A stretch of 7,663 nt of DNA. Source: an uncultured cyanobacterium. GTDB taxonomy: Bacteria; Cyanobacteriota; Cyanobacteriia; Pseudanabaenales; Pseudanabaenaceae. The translations under genes and the position numbers were made by a program. The DNA is taken from contig CAIJEA010000588.1 in NCBI GenBank assembly GCA_903819605.1, positions 1 to 7,663 of the forward strand, in the 5' to 3' direction. This document shows, one piece after another, positions 1 to 6,450 of this stretch. Position 1 is the first letter of the stretch, and the number at the start of each line of letters is the position of its first letter. A model generated the notes under the pieces. It saw nothing but the letters and a program-made list of their open reading frames with translations. It was not told where the DNA came from and ran no database searches.

Positions 1-1931
1 TGTCAAGACAAAAACTCGAAGAAAGTTTGCAGATTCTCAAACGTCTTCCCGACATCTCAAATATTGAAAGTAGCGAACAACAAAGCTTTGTTTTACTAAA
101 TCTTGGTAACTTGGAAAGAACTGAAGACAACGTATCATCTGCAATAGATTTCTACAATCGCTCCATTGAAGTTGCCAAGCAACCTATTACCAAATTGCAA
201 GCAAAACTAAATCTGCTCAGTTTAAATATTGAAGCAGTGAAGTTTTCATCTGCTTCAGAAATACGTTCTCAACTTACTCCTGAGATCGCAAGTTTACCTA
301 CGAGTAGTAGCGGTATTCGCGCCCGTATTAACTATGGAGAAAGCACTCTTAAACTAACGAAATTAGCTCCTAAATCTGAGCATATAACTTTAAGGATAGA
401 AGCAGCAAAAGTTCTTGCCGAAGCGATTAAGCAAGCACAATCCATTGGCGATCAGTCACTTCTCTCCTATGCATTAGGAAGTCTCGGTAGTGTTTATGAG
501 CAATCTCAGCAGTTAGCTGATGCGATCGCTGTAACTGAACAAGCACTTGCGATCGCCCAAAGTATTAATGCTCCCGATATTGCCTATCGCTGGCAGTGGC
601 AACTTGGTCGATTACTTAAAGCTAAAGGAGATCGAAAAGCAGCGATCGCTTCCTACACTGAATCGATCAGAAATTTAAAACAACTCCGCAGCGATCTCGC
701 ATTTATCAATCCCAATGTACAATTTTCATTTCGAGAGAGCGTCGAACCTGTATACCGTCAGCTAGTAGGCTTGTTATTACAACCTGATGATGAAACTAAA
801 ATTAGTGCCGATGATAAGCAAAAAAATCTCTTAAAAGCACAGGCAGCGATCGAGTCTCTCCAATTAGCTGAACTAGTTAATTTTTTCCGTTCTGACTGCC
901 TTAATGCCGCTCAGGTTGATATTAATCAGCTAGATCGCAACGCTGCGGTTATTTATCCCATCTTACTTGAGGATCGCTTAGAAGTAATTATCAGCCTACC
1001 ACAGCAGCCACTTCGTCATTATGCCTCTGCTATCTTGCCACAAGAGATAGATAGCATTGTTTCAGATTTAAGAAGTGATTTAAAAGATACTTCGTCTCAG
1101 GACTATCTTGAAAACTCTAAAAAACTTTATGACTGGCTAATTCGTCCAATCGACAGAGAACTAGAGAAATCCCATGTTAAAACTATTGTATTTGTGCTGG
1201 ATGGCTCTCTTAGAAATATTCCCATGTCAGCTCTCAATGATGGCGAGAAATTTCTTATGGAGAAATATAGTATTGCTCTGACCCCAGGATTGCAACTAAT
1301 CGATCCTAAGCCAATTCCCAAACAAAAAATAGCGGCTCTTACTGGCGGTTTAACCGAAGCTAAACAGGGATTTTCGGCTCTACCCAGCGTAAACAAGGAA
1401 CTCCAAGAAGTAAGAAGCCAAATCCCATCTAGTACGCTTTTGCTTGATGCCAACTTCACAAAGGATAATATTGAAAAATCACTGGCAACCACTCCTGCTC
1501 CAATTATCCATTTAGCGACTCATGGCAATTTTAGTTCTCAATCAGAAAATACATTTCTACTGACCTATGATGGCAGGTTAAACATTGATAGTCTTACTCA
1601 ATTATTACTAGCCAAAAATCGATTTGATGCTGAGCCAGTAGAACTTTTAATTCTTAGTGCATGTCAAACTGCTGTTGGCGATAAAAGAGCAGCACTTGGA
1701 ATGGCAGGAATGGCAGTCAAAGCAGGCGCAAGAAGTACGATCGCTTCATTATGGTCGGTTGATGATGCGGCTACCTCTCAATTTATGACTGCCCTTTACA
1801 AAAGCTTGTCAAATGCTAATGTTACCAAGTCAGAATCTCTAAGGTTAGCTCAACTTAATTTACTAAAAGATGGAACCCATAGTCATCCATATTTTTGGGC
1901 TCCCTTTGTGCTTTTGGGTAACTGGCTATAG
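1..1931 (+). CDS. TPR-CHAT domain protein (caspase-like), 5' end outside window
   Basis: The reading frame is open from base 3 with no stop upstream. The TTG at 27 is therefore probably not the real start, and the gene is cut by the left edge. The visible 640 or so residues have an N-terminal helical part with TPR-like repeats (for example LLNLGNLERTEDN and ALGSLGSVYEQSQQLADAI), ending at about residue 230 counted from base 27. The C-terminal part, from about residue 300, is a CHAT domain. It contains the region VFVLDGSLRNIPMSAL, the His motif LATHG (His499) and the Cys motif LSACQTA (Cys546), which together give the expected caspase-like His/Cys dyad, and it ends in the typical PYFWAPFVLLGNWL. 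CHAT proteins are caspase-related cysteine peptidases whose substrates are mostly unknown; in cyanobacteria many lie beside two-partner secretion genes. The next gene, a TpsB transporter, starts 37 bp downstream on the same strand, so co-transcription is likely. Whether it is an active protease is inferred from the dyad only. Confidence 0.88.
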   Translation, partial: SRQKLEESLQILKRLPDISNIESSEQQSFVLLNLGNLERTEDNVSSAIDFYNRSIEVAKQPITKLQAKLNLLSLNIEAVKFSSASEIRSQLTPEIASLPTSSSGIRARINYGESTLKLTKLAPKSEHITLRIEAAKVLAEAIKQAQSIGDQSLLSYALGSLGSVYEQSQQLADAIAVTEQALAIAQSINAPDIAYRWQWQLGRLLKAKGDRKAAIASYTESIRNLKQLRSDLAFINPNVQFSFRESVEPVYRQLVGLLLQPDDETKISADDKQKNLLKAQAAIESLQLAELVNFFRSDCLNAAQVDINQLDRNAAVIYPILLEDRLEVIISLPQQPLRHYASAILPQEIDSIVSDLRSDLKDTSSQDYLENSKKLYDWLIRPIDRELEKSHVKTIVFVLDGSLRNIPMSALNDGEKFLMEKYSIALTPGLQLIDPKPIPKQKIAALTGGLTEAKQGFSALPSVNKELQEVRSQIPSSTLLLDANFTKDNIEKSLATTPAPIIHLATHGNFSSQSENTFLLTYDGRLNIDSLTQLLLAKNRFDAEPVELLILSACQTAVGDKRAALGMAGMAVKAGARSTIASLWSVDDAATSQFMTALYKSLSNANVTKSESLRLAQLNLLKDGTHSHPYFWAPFVLLGNWL

Positions 1932-1968
1932 AGAATCAGAAAAGTAACAAAAATCAAGTAAAACAACA

Positions 1969-3738
1969 ATGAAAATTAAGATTCTGCGTAAAAGTTTACA
2001 GATAAATTCATTTGATTTGATTTCTGCTCTAATTGCAGCTTTGTGTGTCAATTACTCTATTGCTAATACCTCTATTGCCCAAAGCCAGACATCTACAATA
2101 GTTTCTCAATCTCCCGCTCCTATCAATCCTCAAATTGTCACCCCATCGCCATCACCAATTCTGCCACAAACTCCCCAATTGCTTCCATCGCCCAATGAGC
2201 TATTAAAACCATCGATACCGCCATCGTCAAATCCTAATGAAAATACCAATGTCTCTGGGACGATCATTGTCAAGAGATTTATTGTAATTGGTAGTACAGT
2301 TTTTAGTACTGAAGAACTAGCTAGGGTTTTAAAGCCTTTTACAGAACGTCCAATCTCTTTTGCGGAACTCTTGCAAGCCCGTTCTGCGGTTTCAGACTTA
2401 TATATCAGTAAGGGTTATATTACTTCGGGAGCTTTCATTCCCCCACAAAATCTTAATGAAGGTGTAGTCAAAGTACAAGTTGTTGAAGGAAGCCTACAAG
2501 AAATTAAGGTTTCAGGAAACACAAAACTTAACCCAGAATATATCCGATCGCGCTTAAATATTGCAACTGGCAAACCGCTCAATCGCGATCGCTTGATCGA
2601 AGCATTGCAAGTTTTACAAATTAATCCTCTAATCTCCAACTTATCAGCAGAATTAGCCGCAGGCGATCGCCCTGGGCAAAATATTTTAGATGTTAAGTTT
2701 ACTGAAGCGAAAACATCTAATCTGCAACTGTCTTTAGATAACAATCGTGCGCCCAGTGTCGGTTCGTTTCGACGCAGAGTACAGTTTAGTGAAAATAATT
2801 TAACAGGACTTGGCGATAGTCTCACTGTTGGATATAGCAATACCGATGGTTCTAATGCCTACGATCTAAACTACAGTATTCCAGTTAATCCCTATAATGG
2901 ATCGCTCTCTTTATTCTTTAGCAATAGTAACAGTAACGTCATTGAACAACCATTTAATGTTCTTGATATCTATTCAAATTCTACTGCCTATGACTTGACC
3001 TATAGACAGCCGATTTTACAAACTACAAGTCAAGAATTTACACTTGGTTTAACTGCCTCGTATCGTGAAAGTTTAGCGAGTATTCTCAAGATTCCATTTC
3101 CACTTTCCGCAGGAGCTGATAACAACGGAGTCACTAGGCTTACGGCATTTCGGTTCTTTCAAGAATATACTCAGCGCAGTAGTCAGTCTGTTTTTGCCCT
3201 TAGGTCGCAATTTAATGTCGGAATAGCGGCATTAGGCGCAACGCTCAACGATCAATCCCCTGATAGTAGATTTGTGTCATGGCGAGGGCAAGCACAGTAT
3301 GTTAATTTACTTGCTCATGACACCTTATTACTTTTACGTGGCGATCTTCAATTGGCAGATCGATCGCTTTTGCCATTAGAGCAAATTGGATTAGGAGGAC
3401 AAGATAGCCTACGCGGATATCGCCAAGATTTTTTGTTTGGAGATAATGGCACAAATTTATCCGTCGAATTGCGAGTACCTGTTTTGCGAGTACCCGAAAT
3501 AGAAAGTTTGTTTCAGCTTACACCTTTCATAGATGCAGGGCTAGTTTGGGCTAGTTCGGGGCAAGCAAATCCTACGCAAAATAGTCTAGTTGGCTCTGGT
3601 TTGGGATTAAGATGGACGATGGGAAATCGATTGATCGGGAGATTAGATTATGGATTTCCGCTAGTGTCTGTGCCAAATAGCCGCAAGACGTTACAAGAAA
3701 ACGGAATTTATTTCTCGCTAATTTATAACTTTTTCTGA
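1969..3738 (+). CDS. TpsB/ShlB/FhaC-family outer-membrane transporter (two-partner secretion)
   Basis: The 589-aa product is a predicted outer-membrane beta-barrel that exports a TpsA partner (a hemagglutinin- or hemolysin-like exoprotein) from the periplasm. It has a basic N-terminus and a hydrophobic stretch at about residues 17-32 that reads as a signal peptide, with a plausible cleavage after SIA (Ala37). A proline-rich linker follows at about 49-89, with 14 prolines. Two POTRA domains come next, at about 98-174 (starting near VKRFIVIGSTVFS) and 175-250 (LQEIKVSGNTKL). The barrel runs from about 255 to the end. The conserved loop motif LRGY is at 481-484 (family form VRGY), and the protein ends in Phe, as expected of a BAM-targeted beta-signal. 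Length and domain order are normal for the family. The ATG at 1969 keeps the signal peptide; no Shine-Dalgarno sequence is visible. It follows the CHAT gene by 37 bp. No TpsA cargo gene lies in the window, so it must be upstream or elsewhere. Confidence 0.9.
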   Translation: MKIKILRKSLQINSFDLISALIAALCVNYSIANTSIAQSQTSTIVSQSPAPINPQIVTPSPSPILPQTPQLLPSPNELLKPSIPPSSNPNENTNVSGTIIVKRFIVIGSTVFSTEELARVLKPFTERPISFAELLQARSAVSDLYISKGYITSGAFIPPQNLNEGVVKVQVVEGSLQEIKVSGNTKLNPEYIRSRLNIATGKPLNRDRLIEALQVLQINPLISNLSAELAAGDRPGQNILDVKFTEAKTSNLQLSLDNNRAPSVGSFRRRVQFSENNLTGLGDSLTVGYSNTDGSNAYDLNYSIPVNPYNGSLSLFFSNSNSNVIEQPFNVLDIYSNSTAYDLTYRQPILQTTSQEFTLGLTASYRESLASILKIPFPLSAGADNNGVTRLTAFRFFQEYTQRSSQSVFALRSQFNVGIAALGATLNDQSPDSRFVSWRGQAQYVNLLAHDTLLLLRGDLQLADRSLLPLEQIGLGGQDSLRGYRQDFLFGDNGTNLSVELRVPVLRVPEIESLFQLTPFIDAGLVWASSGQANPTQNSLVGSGLGLRWTMGNRLIGRLDYGFPLVSVPNSRKTLQENGIYFSLIYNFF

Positions 3739-3741
3739 AAC

Positions 3742-3784
3742 CCATAAAAGATAAGTGGTGCTGAGCACCGCTTATCTTTTATGG
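3742..3784. terminator. Two-way hairpin terminator between convergent genes
   Basis: Two 20-nt arms (3742-3761 and 3765-3784) flank the 3-nt loop TGA. All positions pair except one T/G wobble. The stem has a GC-rich top (GTGC/GCAC) and an AT-rich base whose right arm contains TTATCTTTTATGG, and the symmetry gives a similar tract on the other strand. It starts 3 nt after the TpsB stop and lies 13 nt beyond the stop of the convergent coiled-coil gene, so it probably ends both transcripts. The U tract is not an uninterrupted run, so its efficiency is uncertain. Confidence 0.8.
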
Positions 3785-3797
3785 ATAGCAATAATAA

Positions 3798-4442
3798 CTA
3801 ATCCATCCAGCCAATATTTTTATTGTTTATACGCTGCAATTGTTCGTTAGAACCAGTTGGTCGTGTATAGGGTGTGCGATCGCGGTGGGGATATGGCTGT
3901 TCTACAGGCTGTTTGCGTGGAGTAGCTCTGTTTTGTTGTGGATTTTGCGACACCAATTGCGAGGAGATAGGAGCCTCAGCTACTGGTGTTTTAACAGACT
4001 CTAAAGTCTTGACCTTCTCTGAGAGTTGAATGTTCGCCTCAGCTAAACGCAAGTTATCACGTTTGACTTCCACAAGTTGTTGCTCCAATTCATTCTTTAA
4101 TCCTTCAATAGCAGCTAGTGATTTCTGCAAAAGTTCAACATTAGTCTGACTAAGTTTCAAATCTTTTTGCAAATCAGCAGTTATTTGTGCGTGTTCCACT
4201 TCCCGTTTCTGCGCTTGTGCTAGTGTAGATTCGAGATCAGTAATCTTCGCTTTTGACGCATCTTCAGCACTGGAGGCTTTTTCTACAGCACTTATTGCTG
4301 GACTACTAGAAACTTTACTTACCGTATCAGGGATGGTTTCTGCCTTTACTTCAATTGTTTCATTACTAATTGGCGATTCAGTTTCTTTTTGTACCTCATC
4401 ACGTAATAGATCTGAAATTCCGACTTTTTTTCTAGTTGACAT
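3798..4442 (-). CDS. mcdB: Coiled-coil, disordered protein; probable type 2 McdB carboxysome-positioning partner
   Basis: The 214-aa product has no enzyme motif. It has a short basic, conserved-looking start (TRKKVGISDLLRDEV) and a low-complexity acidic and Ser-rich stretch (about 16-63). A long heptad-rich coiled coil follows at about 64-150 (LQKDLKLSQTNVELLQKSL, LKNELEQQLVEVKRDNLRL). The basic Q/P/R-rich tail (about 153-214) ends in IGWMD, with a lone Trp at 212. McdB proteins are known as small, largely disordered, phase-separating adaptors that link carboxysomes to the ParA-type ATPase McdA, and they carry an invariant Trp near the C-terminus; type 2 members have a central coiled coil. 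Those features, plus position directly downstream of a ParA-like gene (62-bp gap, same strand), support the call. The assignment is inference, because coiled-coil proteins are weakly conserved. The alternative is an adaptor for another ParA-positioned cargo. The start has only a weak AAAGAG upstream. Confidence 0.62.
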   Translation of the reverse strand: MSTRKKVGISDLLRDEVQKETESPISNETIEVKAETIPDTVSKVSSSPAISAVEKASSAEDASKAKITDLESTLAQAQKREVEHAQITADLQKDLKLSQTNVELLQKSLAAIEGLKNELEQQLVEVKRDNLRLAEANIQLSEKVKTLESVKTPVAEAPISSQLVSQNPQQNRATPRKQPVEQPYPHRDRTPYTRPTGSNEQLQRINNKNIGWMD

Positions 4443-4504
4443 ACTCTTTAATGTTTTTTTATCGTTATTTAATTTTGTGATGTGCAGTGTTTAGCGCCCC
4501 GCAA

Positions 4505-5146
4505 TTACTTTAAAATGTCGCGCCTTAACTCATCAACGACACGTCGATAATCAGCCTCAGCTTCTCTAGCATTTTTGCCCTTCCACTCAGTAACCAATTT
4601 CCCCTCTAGAGCAGCGCGTTCGTGAGCTTTGTAGGAGCGTACAAAAGCATGAAAAACTGGCACACCAACCTCTAGCAAAGTATTTTGAGCTTCAAGCGCT
4701 TCATTAATGCAGCGCGGATCGACTCGGGTGAGCAAAACTCGATGGGGGACTTGTGCAGGTCGAACAGTACTTTTTACAGTGTCAATCAACGCGGTCAAAT
4801 CCATTGGTGCAGGTGGACTAGGTAAAACTAAATAATCGGCGATCGCTACTACTGTAGCTAATGCATGAGAATGCAAAGCTGGCGGTGTATCTACCAATAC
4901 TAGATCGTAACTGCTAAGTTTCGGCAGTTTTCGCAAATGAGTCGGATCGATTTCTTTGGCAATATCAAATCCCATTCCCTGATCGCTACGTCCAACCCAC
5001 CAAGTTAAACTACCCTGAACGTCAGCATCTACAACTAATACTTTAGATTCCTGCGCTAATATCCCTGCCAAGGCGATCGCCGTTGTTGTTTTACCCACGC
5101 CCCCTTTGCCATTCGTAACTACCACGATTTTTGGGGAATTTGCCAT
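4505..5146 (-). CDS. mcdA: ParA/MinD-family ATPase, probable type 2 McdA
   Basis: The 213-aa P-loop ATPase of the ParA family binds ATP as a dimer and usually coats the nucleoid, forming gradients that position a cargo. A complete deviant Walker A, KGGVGKTT, is at 14-21, with signature Lys14 and phosphate-binding Lys19. The A' motif VVDADVQGS is at about 38-46 (Asp40, Gln44) and the Walker B motif LVLVDTPP at 82-89. There is no N-terminal HTH, so it is a short 'type Ib'-like ParA, unlike chromosomal ParA or MinD (about 260-270 aa). Type 1 McdA proteins lack the signature lysine, whereas type 2 have it, so the intact Lys14 fits type 2 McdA. The downstream coiled-coil gene with a terminal Trp is the main reason to choose McdA over a generic ParA. 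The start is supported by AGGAG (5156-5160, read on the minus strand) 9 nt before the ATG. It follows lspA by 60 bp on the same strand. Confidence 0.75.
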   Translation of the reverse strand: MANSPKIVVVTNGKGGVGKTTTAIALAGILAQESKVLVVDADVQGSLTWWVGRSDQGMGFDIAKEIDPTHLRKLPKLSSYDLVLVDTPPALHSHALATVVAIADYLVLPSPPAPMDLTALIDTVKSTVRPAQVPHRVLLTRVDPRCINEALEAQNTLLEVGVPVFHAFVRSYKAHERAALEGKLVTEWKGKNAREAEADYRRVVDELRRDILK

Positions 5147-5206
5147 GCTGGTTGTCTCCTAATAAAAATATACGCGTACTATTAGCGGTTCAAATCGCCG
5201 CCAATC

Positions 5207-5683
5207 TTAAACTTTGCGTGTAGGTCTTCCAAATAAAACCGCGATCGCTAGACAGACTAAGCCAACATTGATAGAGATATCGGCAATATTGAAAATCGCA
5301 AACCGAATAATGCGGATATCGATAAAATCAACTACATAACCAGCAACAAAGCGATCGATGCCATTACCTGCTGCACCTGCCAAAATAAAACCATAGCCAG
5401 CTTGCTCCCATCGACTTAGATTTTTGCTAAAGAGTCCAAATATAACTAGTCCCACACTCACCAGCATTGAAATCCATTTCAGCCAATCAATTTGACCACT
5501 AAACAAGCTGAATGCAGCTCCTGTATTAGTGGCATAGGTAAAATGTAAAACACCATCTATTAATGGAACTGAATGTACTCCCTTGAGATATTGCACAACT
5601 AAATATTTAGAGGCTTGATCGAGAGTTAATCCCAAAATTGCCGCAGTCCAGTAGAGAGAATTCTCGATTTTGCCAGATGTCAT
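5207..5683 (-). CDS. lspA: Lipoprotein signal peptidase (signal peptidase II)
   Basis: This inner-membrane aspartyl protease removes the signal peptide of prolipoproteins after the lipobox cysteine has been diacylglycerylated by Lgt. The 158-aa length is normal for the family. Family motifs are present in order: LDQASK (21-26), NTGAAF (53-58), GNGIDR (106-111) and FNIAD (131-135). The two catalytic aspartates are therefore Asp110 and Asp135. Four hydrophobic membrane segments can be seen, at about 10-30, 66-86, 95-112 and 130-152. The ATG at 5683 gives the expected N-terminus; no clear Shine-Dalgarno sequence precedes it. It is the first gene of a same-strand series with the ParA-like gene and the coiled-coil gene (60-bp and 62-bp gaps). 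A shared transcript is possible, but I see no functional link between lipoprotein processing and positioning. Confidence 0.96.
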   Translation of the reverse strand: MTSGKIENSLYWTAAILGLTLDQASKYLVVQYLKGVHSVPLIDGVLHFTYATNTGAAFSLFSGQIDWLKWISMLVSVGLVIFGLFSKNLSRWEQAGYGFILAGAAGNGIDRFVAGYVVDFIDIRIIRFAIFNIADISINVGLVCLAIAVLFGRPTRKV

Positions 5684-5852
5684 AAATAGGAGCTAACTAA
5701 AACAATAACTAAAAAATAAGGATTTCTTTTTAGCCTACATCTCTTGTGTTATCAAATACTTGAGAAATTAAATAAATACTAAATTTGCGTCGTTGCCAAG
5801 ACCTTACTGCCCAAAAATCTAACGCTTTACGTTGAATTAAAACCACAACTTT

Positions 5853-5949
5853 ATATAGTGCTTTTCAATTAAGCGAGGAACAGAGGTTTGATTCCCCGCC
5901 TTCGGCGGGGAATCAAACCCGTACTTCACTAGACTGGGAAACGCTATAT
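5853..5949. repeat. 97-bp MITE-like imperfect palindrome with perfect GC core
   Basis: The core is a perfect 16-bp inverted repeat, GGTTTGATTCCCCGCC (5885-5900) and its complement (5904-5919), around the loop TTC. The symmetry continues outward: in the outer 28 positions, from ATATAG (5853-5858) and CTATAT (5944-5949) inward, 18 of 28 match and 8 of the 10 differences are transitions, many of which would be G-U pairs in RNA. The whole element therefore folds as one long hairpin. It has no coding capacity. Terminal inverted repeats plus full-length palindromy suggest a MITE-type or REP-like dispersed element; no clear target-site duplication beyond AT-rich flanks is visible. It could also end the hli transcript. 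Confidence 0.7.
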
Positions 5950-5983
5950 TTGAAAGTGTCACTTTGCATCACTCTCAAATATA
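5945..5983. repeat. 14-bp inverted repeat sharing the MITE-like right end
   Basis: The arms TATATTTGAAAGTG (5945-5958) and CACTCTCAAATATA (5970-5983) pair with a single mismatch around an 11-nt loop. The left arm begins within the last 5 bases of the 97-bp palindrome, so two hairpins share a boundary. It lies 49-87 nt downstream of the Hlip stop on the minus strand. It has no U-tract, so it is a weak candidate as an intrinsic terminator but could be an RNA 3' stabiliser or part of the mobile repeat. Confidence 0.55.
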
Positions 5984-6031
5984 AAGCTGTGGATTGCTCA
6001 ATCGTATAGTGCGGTAAGAATTGTGAGCTGA

Positions 6032-6205
6032 TTAACCCAGATCAATAAGACCTAGCCATGCCAATAAACCTTTGTGGGTAACAAACTCGATCGCTACCGC
6101 AATTATAAAACCGACCATTGCAGCACGACCATTTAAGCGCTCTGCGTAGGTATTAAATCCCATTTTTGGATCGGTAGCCTGTGGTACTTGAGTTGGTTCA
6201 GTCAT
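6032..6205 (-). CDS. hli: High-light-inducible protein (Hlip/Scp), one-helix chlorophyll-binding family
   Basis: This 57-aa ORF reads MTEPTQVPQATDPKMGFNTY and so on. It has a short polar N-terminus and a single membrane helix at about 28-50. The family signature AERLNGRAAMVGF matches ExxNGRxAMxGF exactly (Glu22, Asn25, Gly26, Arg27, Ala29, Met30, Gly32, Phe33); in this family these residues bind chlorophyll and pack the helix dimer. Hlips sit in the thylakoid membrane and protect photosystem II assembly and chlorophyll pools under high light or other stress. The length is typical. The ATG is preceded by AGGA with 10-nt spacing (minus strand). The gene is divergent from rpaB, whose product is known in other cyanobacteria to control hli genes. 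A possible -10, TACAAT (minus strand, 6316-6311), would give a leader of about 100 nt; this is weak evidence. Confidence 0.93.
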   Translation of the reverse strand: MTEPTQVPQATDPKMGFNTYAERLNGRAAMVGFIIAVAIEFVTHKGLLAWLGLIDLG

Positions 6206-6347
6206 GATCGAAAAATCCTGTCTTGCGTAAAACTTAATTCAATTTTAACCCATAGTGTAGAAGCACCGAAGCATACTGCCGCTCCTCTAAGGGTTTACGG
6301 TAGAGATGAGATTGTATTTATTCTGAAACTTTAAGTTTTGTTTTTGG

Positions 6348-6394
6348 ATTGTAACGACCGATTTCTTGTAAACTTAGTTAAATAAATATGTAAA
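6348..6394 (-). promoter_or_regulatory. Cluster of three HLR1-like half-sites (candidate RpaB binding)
   Basis: Read on the minus strand, GTTACAAT (6355-6348) and TTTACATA (6394-6387) match the HLR1 half-site (G/T)TTACA(T/A)(T/A) fully, and TTTACAAG (6372-6365) matches 7 of 8. All three point toward hli. The starts are 17 and 22 bp apart, unlike the classical HLR1 of two copies with a 2-bp spacer, so binding is uncertain. If the TACAAT at 6316-6311 is the hli -10 element, the nearest half-site lies near -45 to -50. A weaker 7-of-8 match, AGTGTAAA, lies at 6435-6442 over the rpaB ribosome-binding region. The AT-rich sequence makes some matches likely by chance. Confidence 0.35.
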
Positions 6395-6432
6395 TTCATA
6401 AAATTTTACTGAATTGCAGCTAGCAACATAGT

Positions 6433-6450
6433 GGAGTGTAAACTGGCTTG
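6433..6450 (+). promoter_or_regulatory. Ribosome binding site and TTG start of rpaB
   Basis: GGAG (6433-6436) lies 11 nt before TTG at 6448. An in-frame TAA at 6439-6441 rules out any start further upstream, and the first internal ATG (codon 27) would remove the essential Asp12/Asp13 of the receiver domain. TTG is therefore the only workable start. Confidence 0.75.

Larger units (their letters stand above)
5684..6031. other. Non-coding stretch between hli and lspA
   Basis: These 348 bp lie between the 3' end of the Hlip gene and the 5' end of lspA (both on the minus strand). The left half (5684-5852) is AT-rich, with nothing recognisable beyond presumed lspA promoter and leader sequence; no convincing -35/-10 pair was found. 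The right half holds a MITE-like palindrome and an attached inverted repeat, listed separately. No tRNA or small ORF with recognisable content was seen. Confidence 0.7.

Noticed and set aside
1127..1492. Open antisense frame of 121 codons within the CHAT gene
   Set aside because: It lies entirely opposite a strongly supported CHAT domain, shows no recognisable motifs and has a composition like translated antisense sequence.
2415..2840. Open antisense frame of 141 codons within the TpsB gene
   Set aside because: It is antisense to conserved POTRA and barrel sequence. The Cys/Arg/Leu-rich translation has no domain logic.
4505..5146. Chromosome- or plasmid-partition ParA, or MinD
   Set aside because: There is no ParB-like HTH protein or parS-type repeat nearby, and at 213 aa the protein is shorter than typical chromosomal ParA or MinD. 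The adjacent coiled-coil partner with a terminal Trp fits McdAB better, although this is not proven.
5165..5193. Possible promoter for the ParA-like gene (TTGAAC, 17 bp, TATTTT on the minus strand)
   Set aside because: The predicted transcription start would fall at about 5158, inside the AGGAG ribosome-binding site (5156-5160), so it would not yield a translatable leader.
5853..5983. CRISPR-like or tRNA-like structure
   Set aside because: There are no repeated units with spacers and no cloverleaf or CCA end. The structure is a single long palindrome plus one side hairpin.
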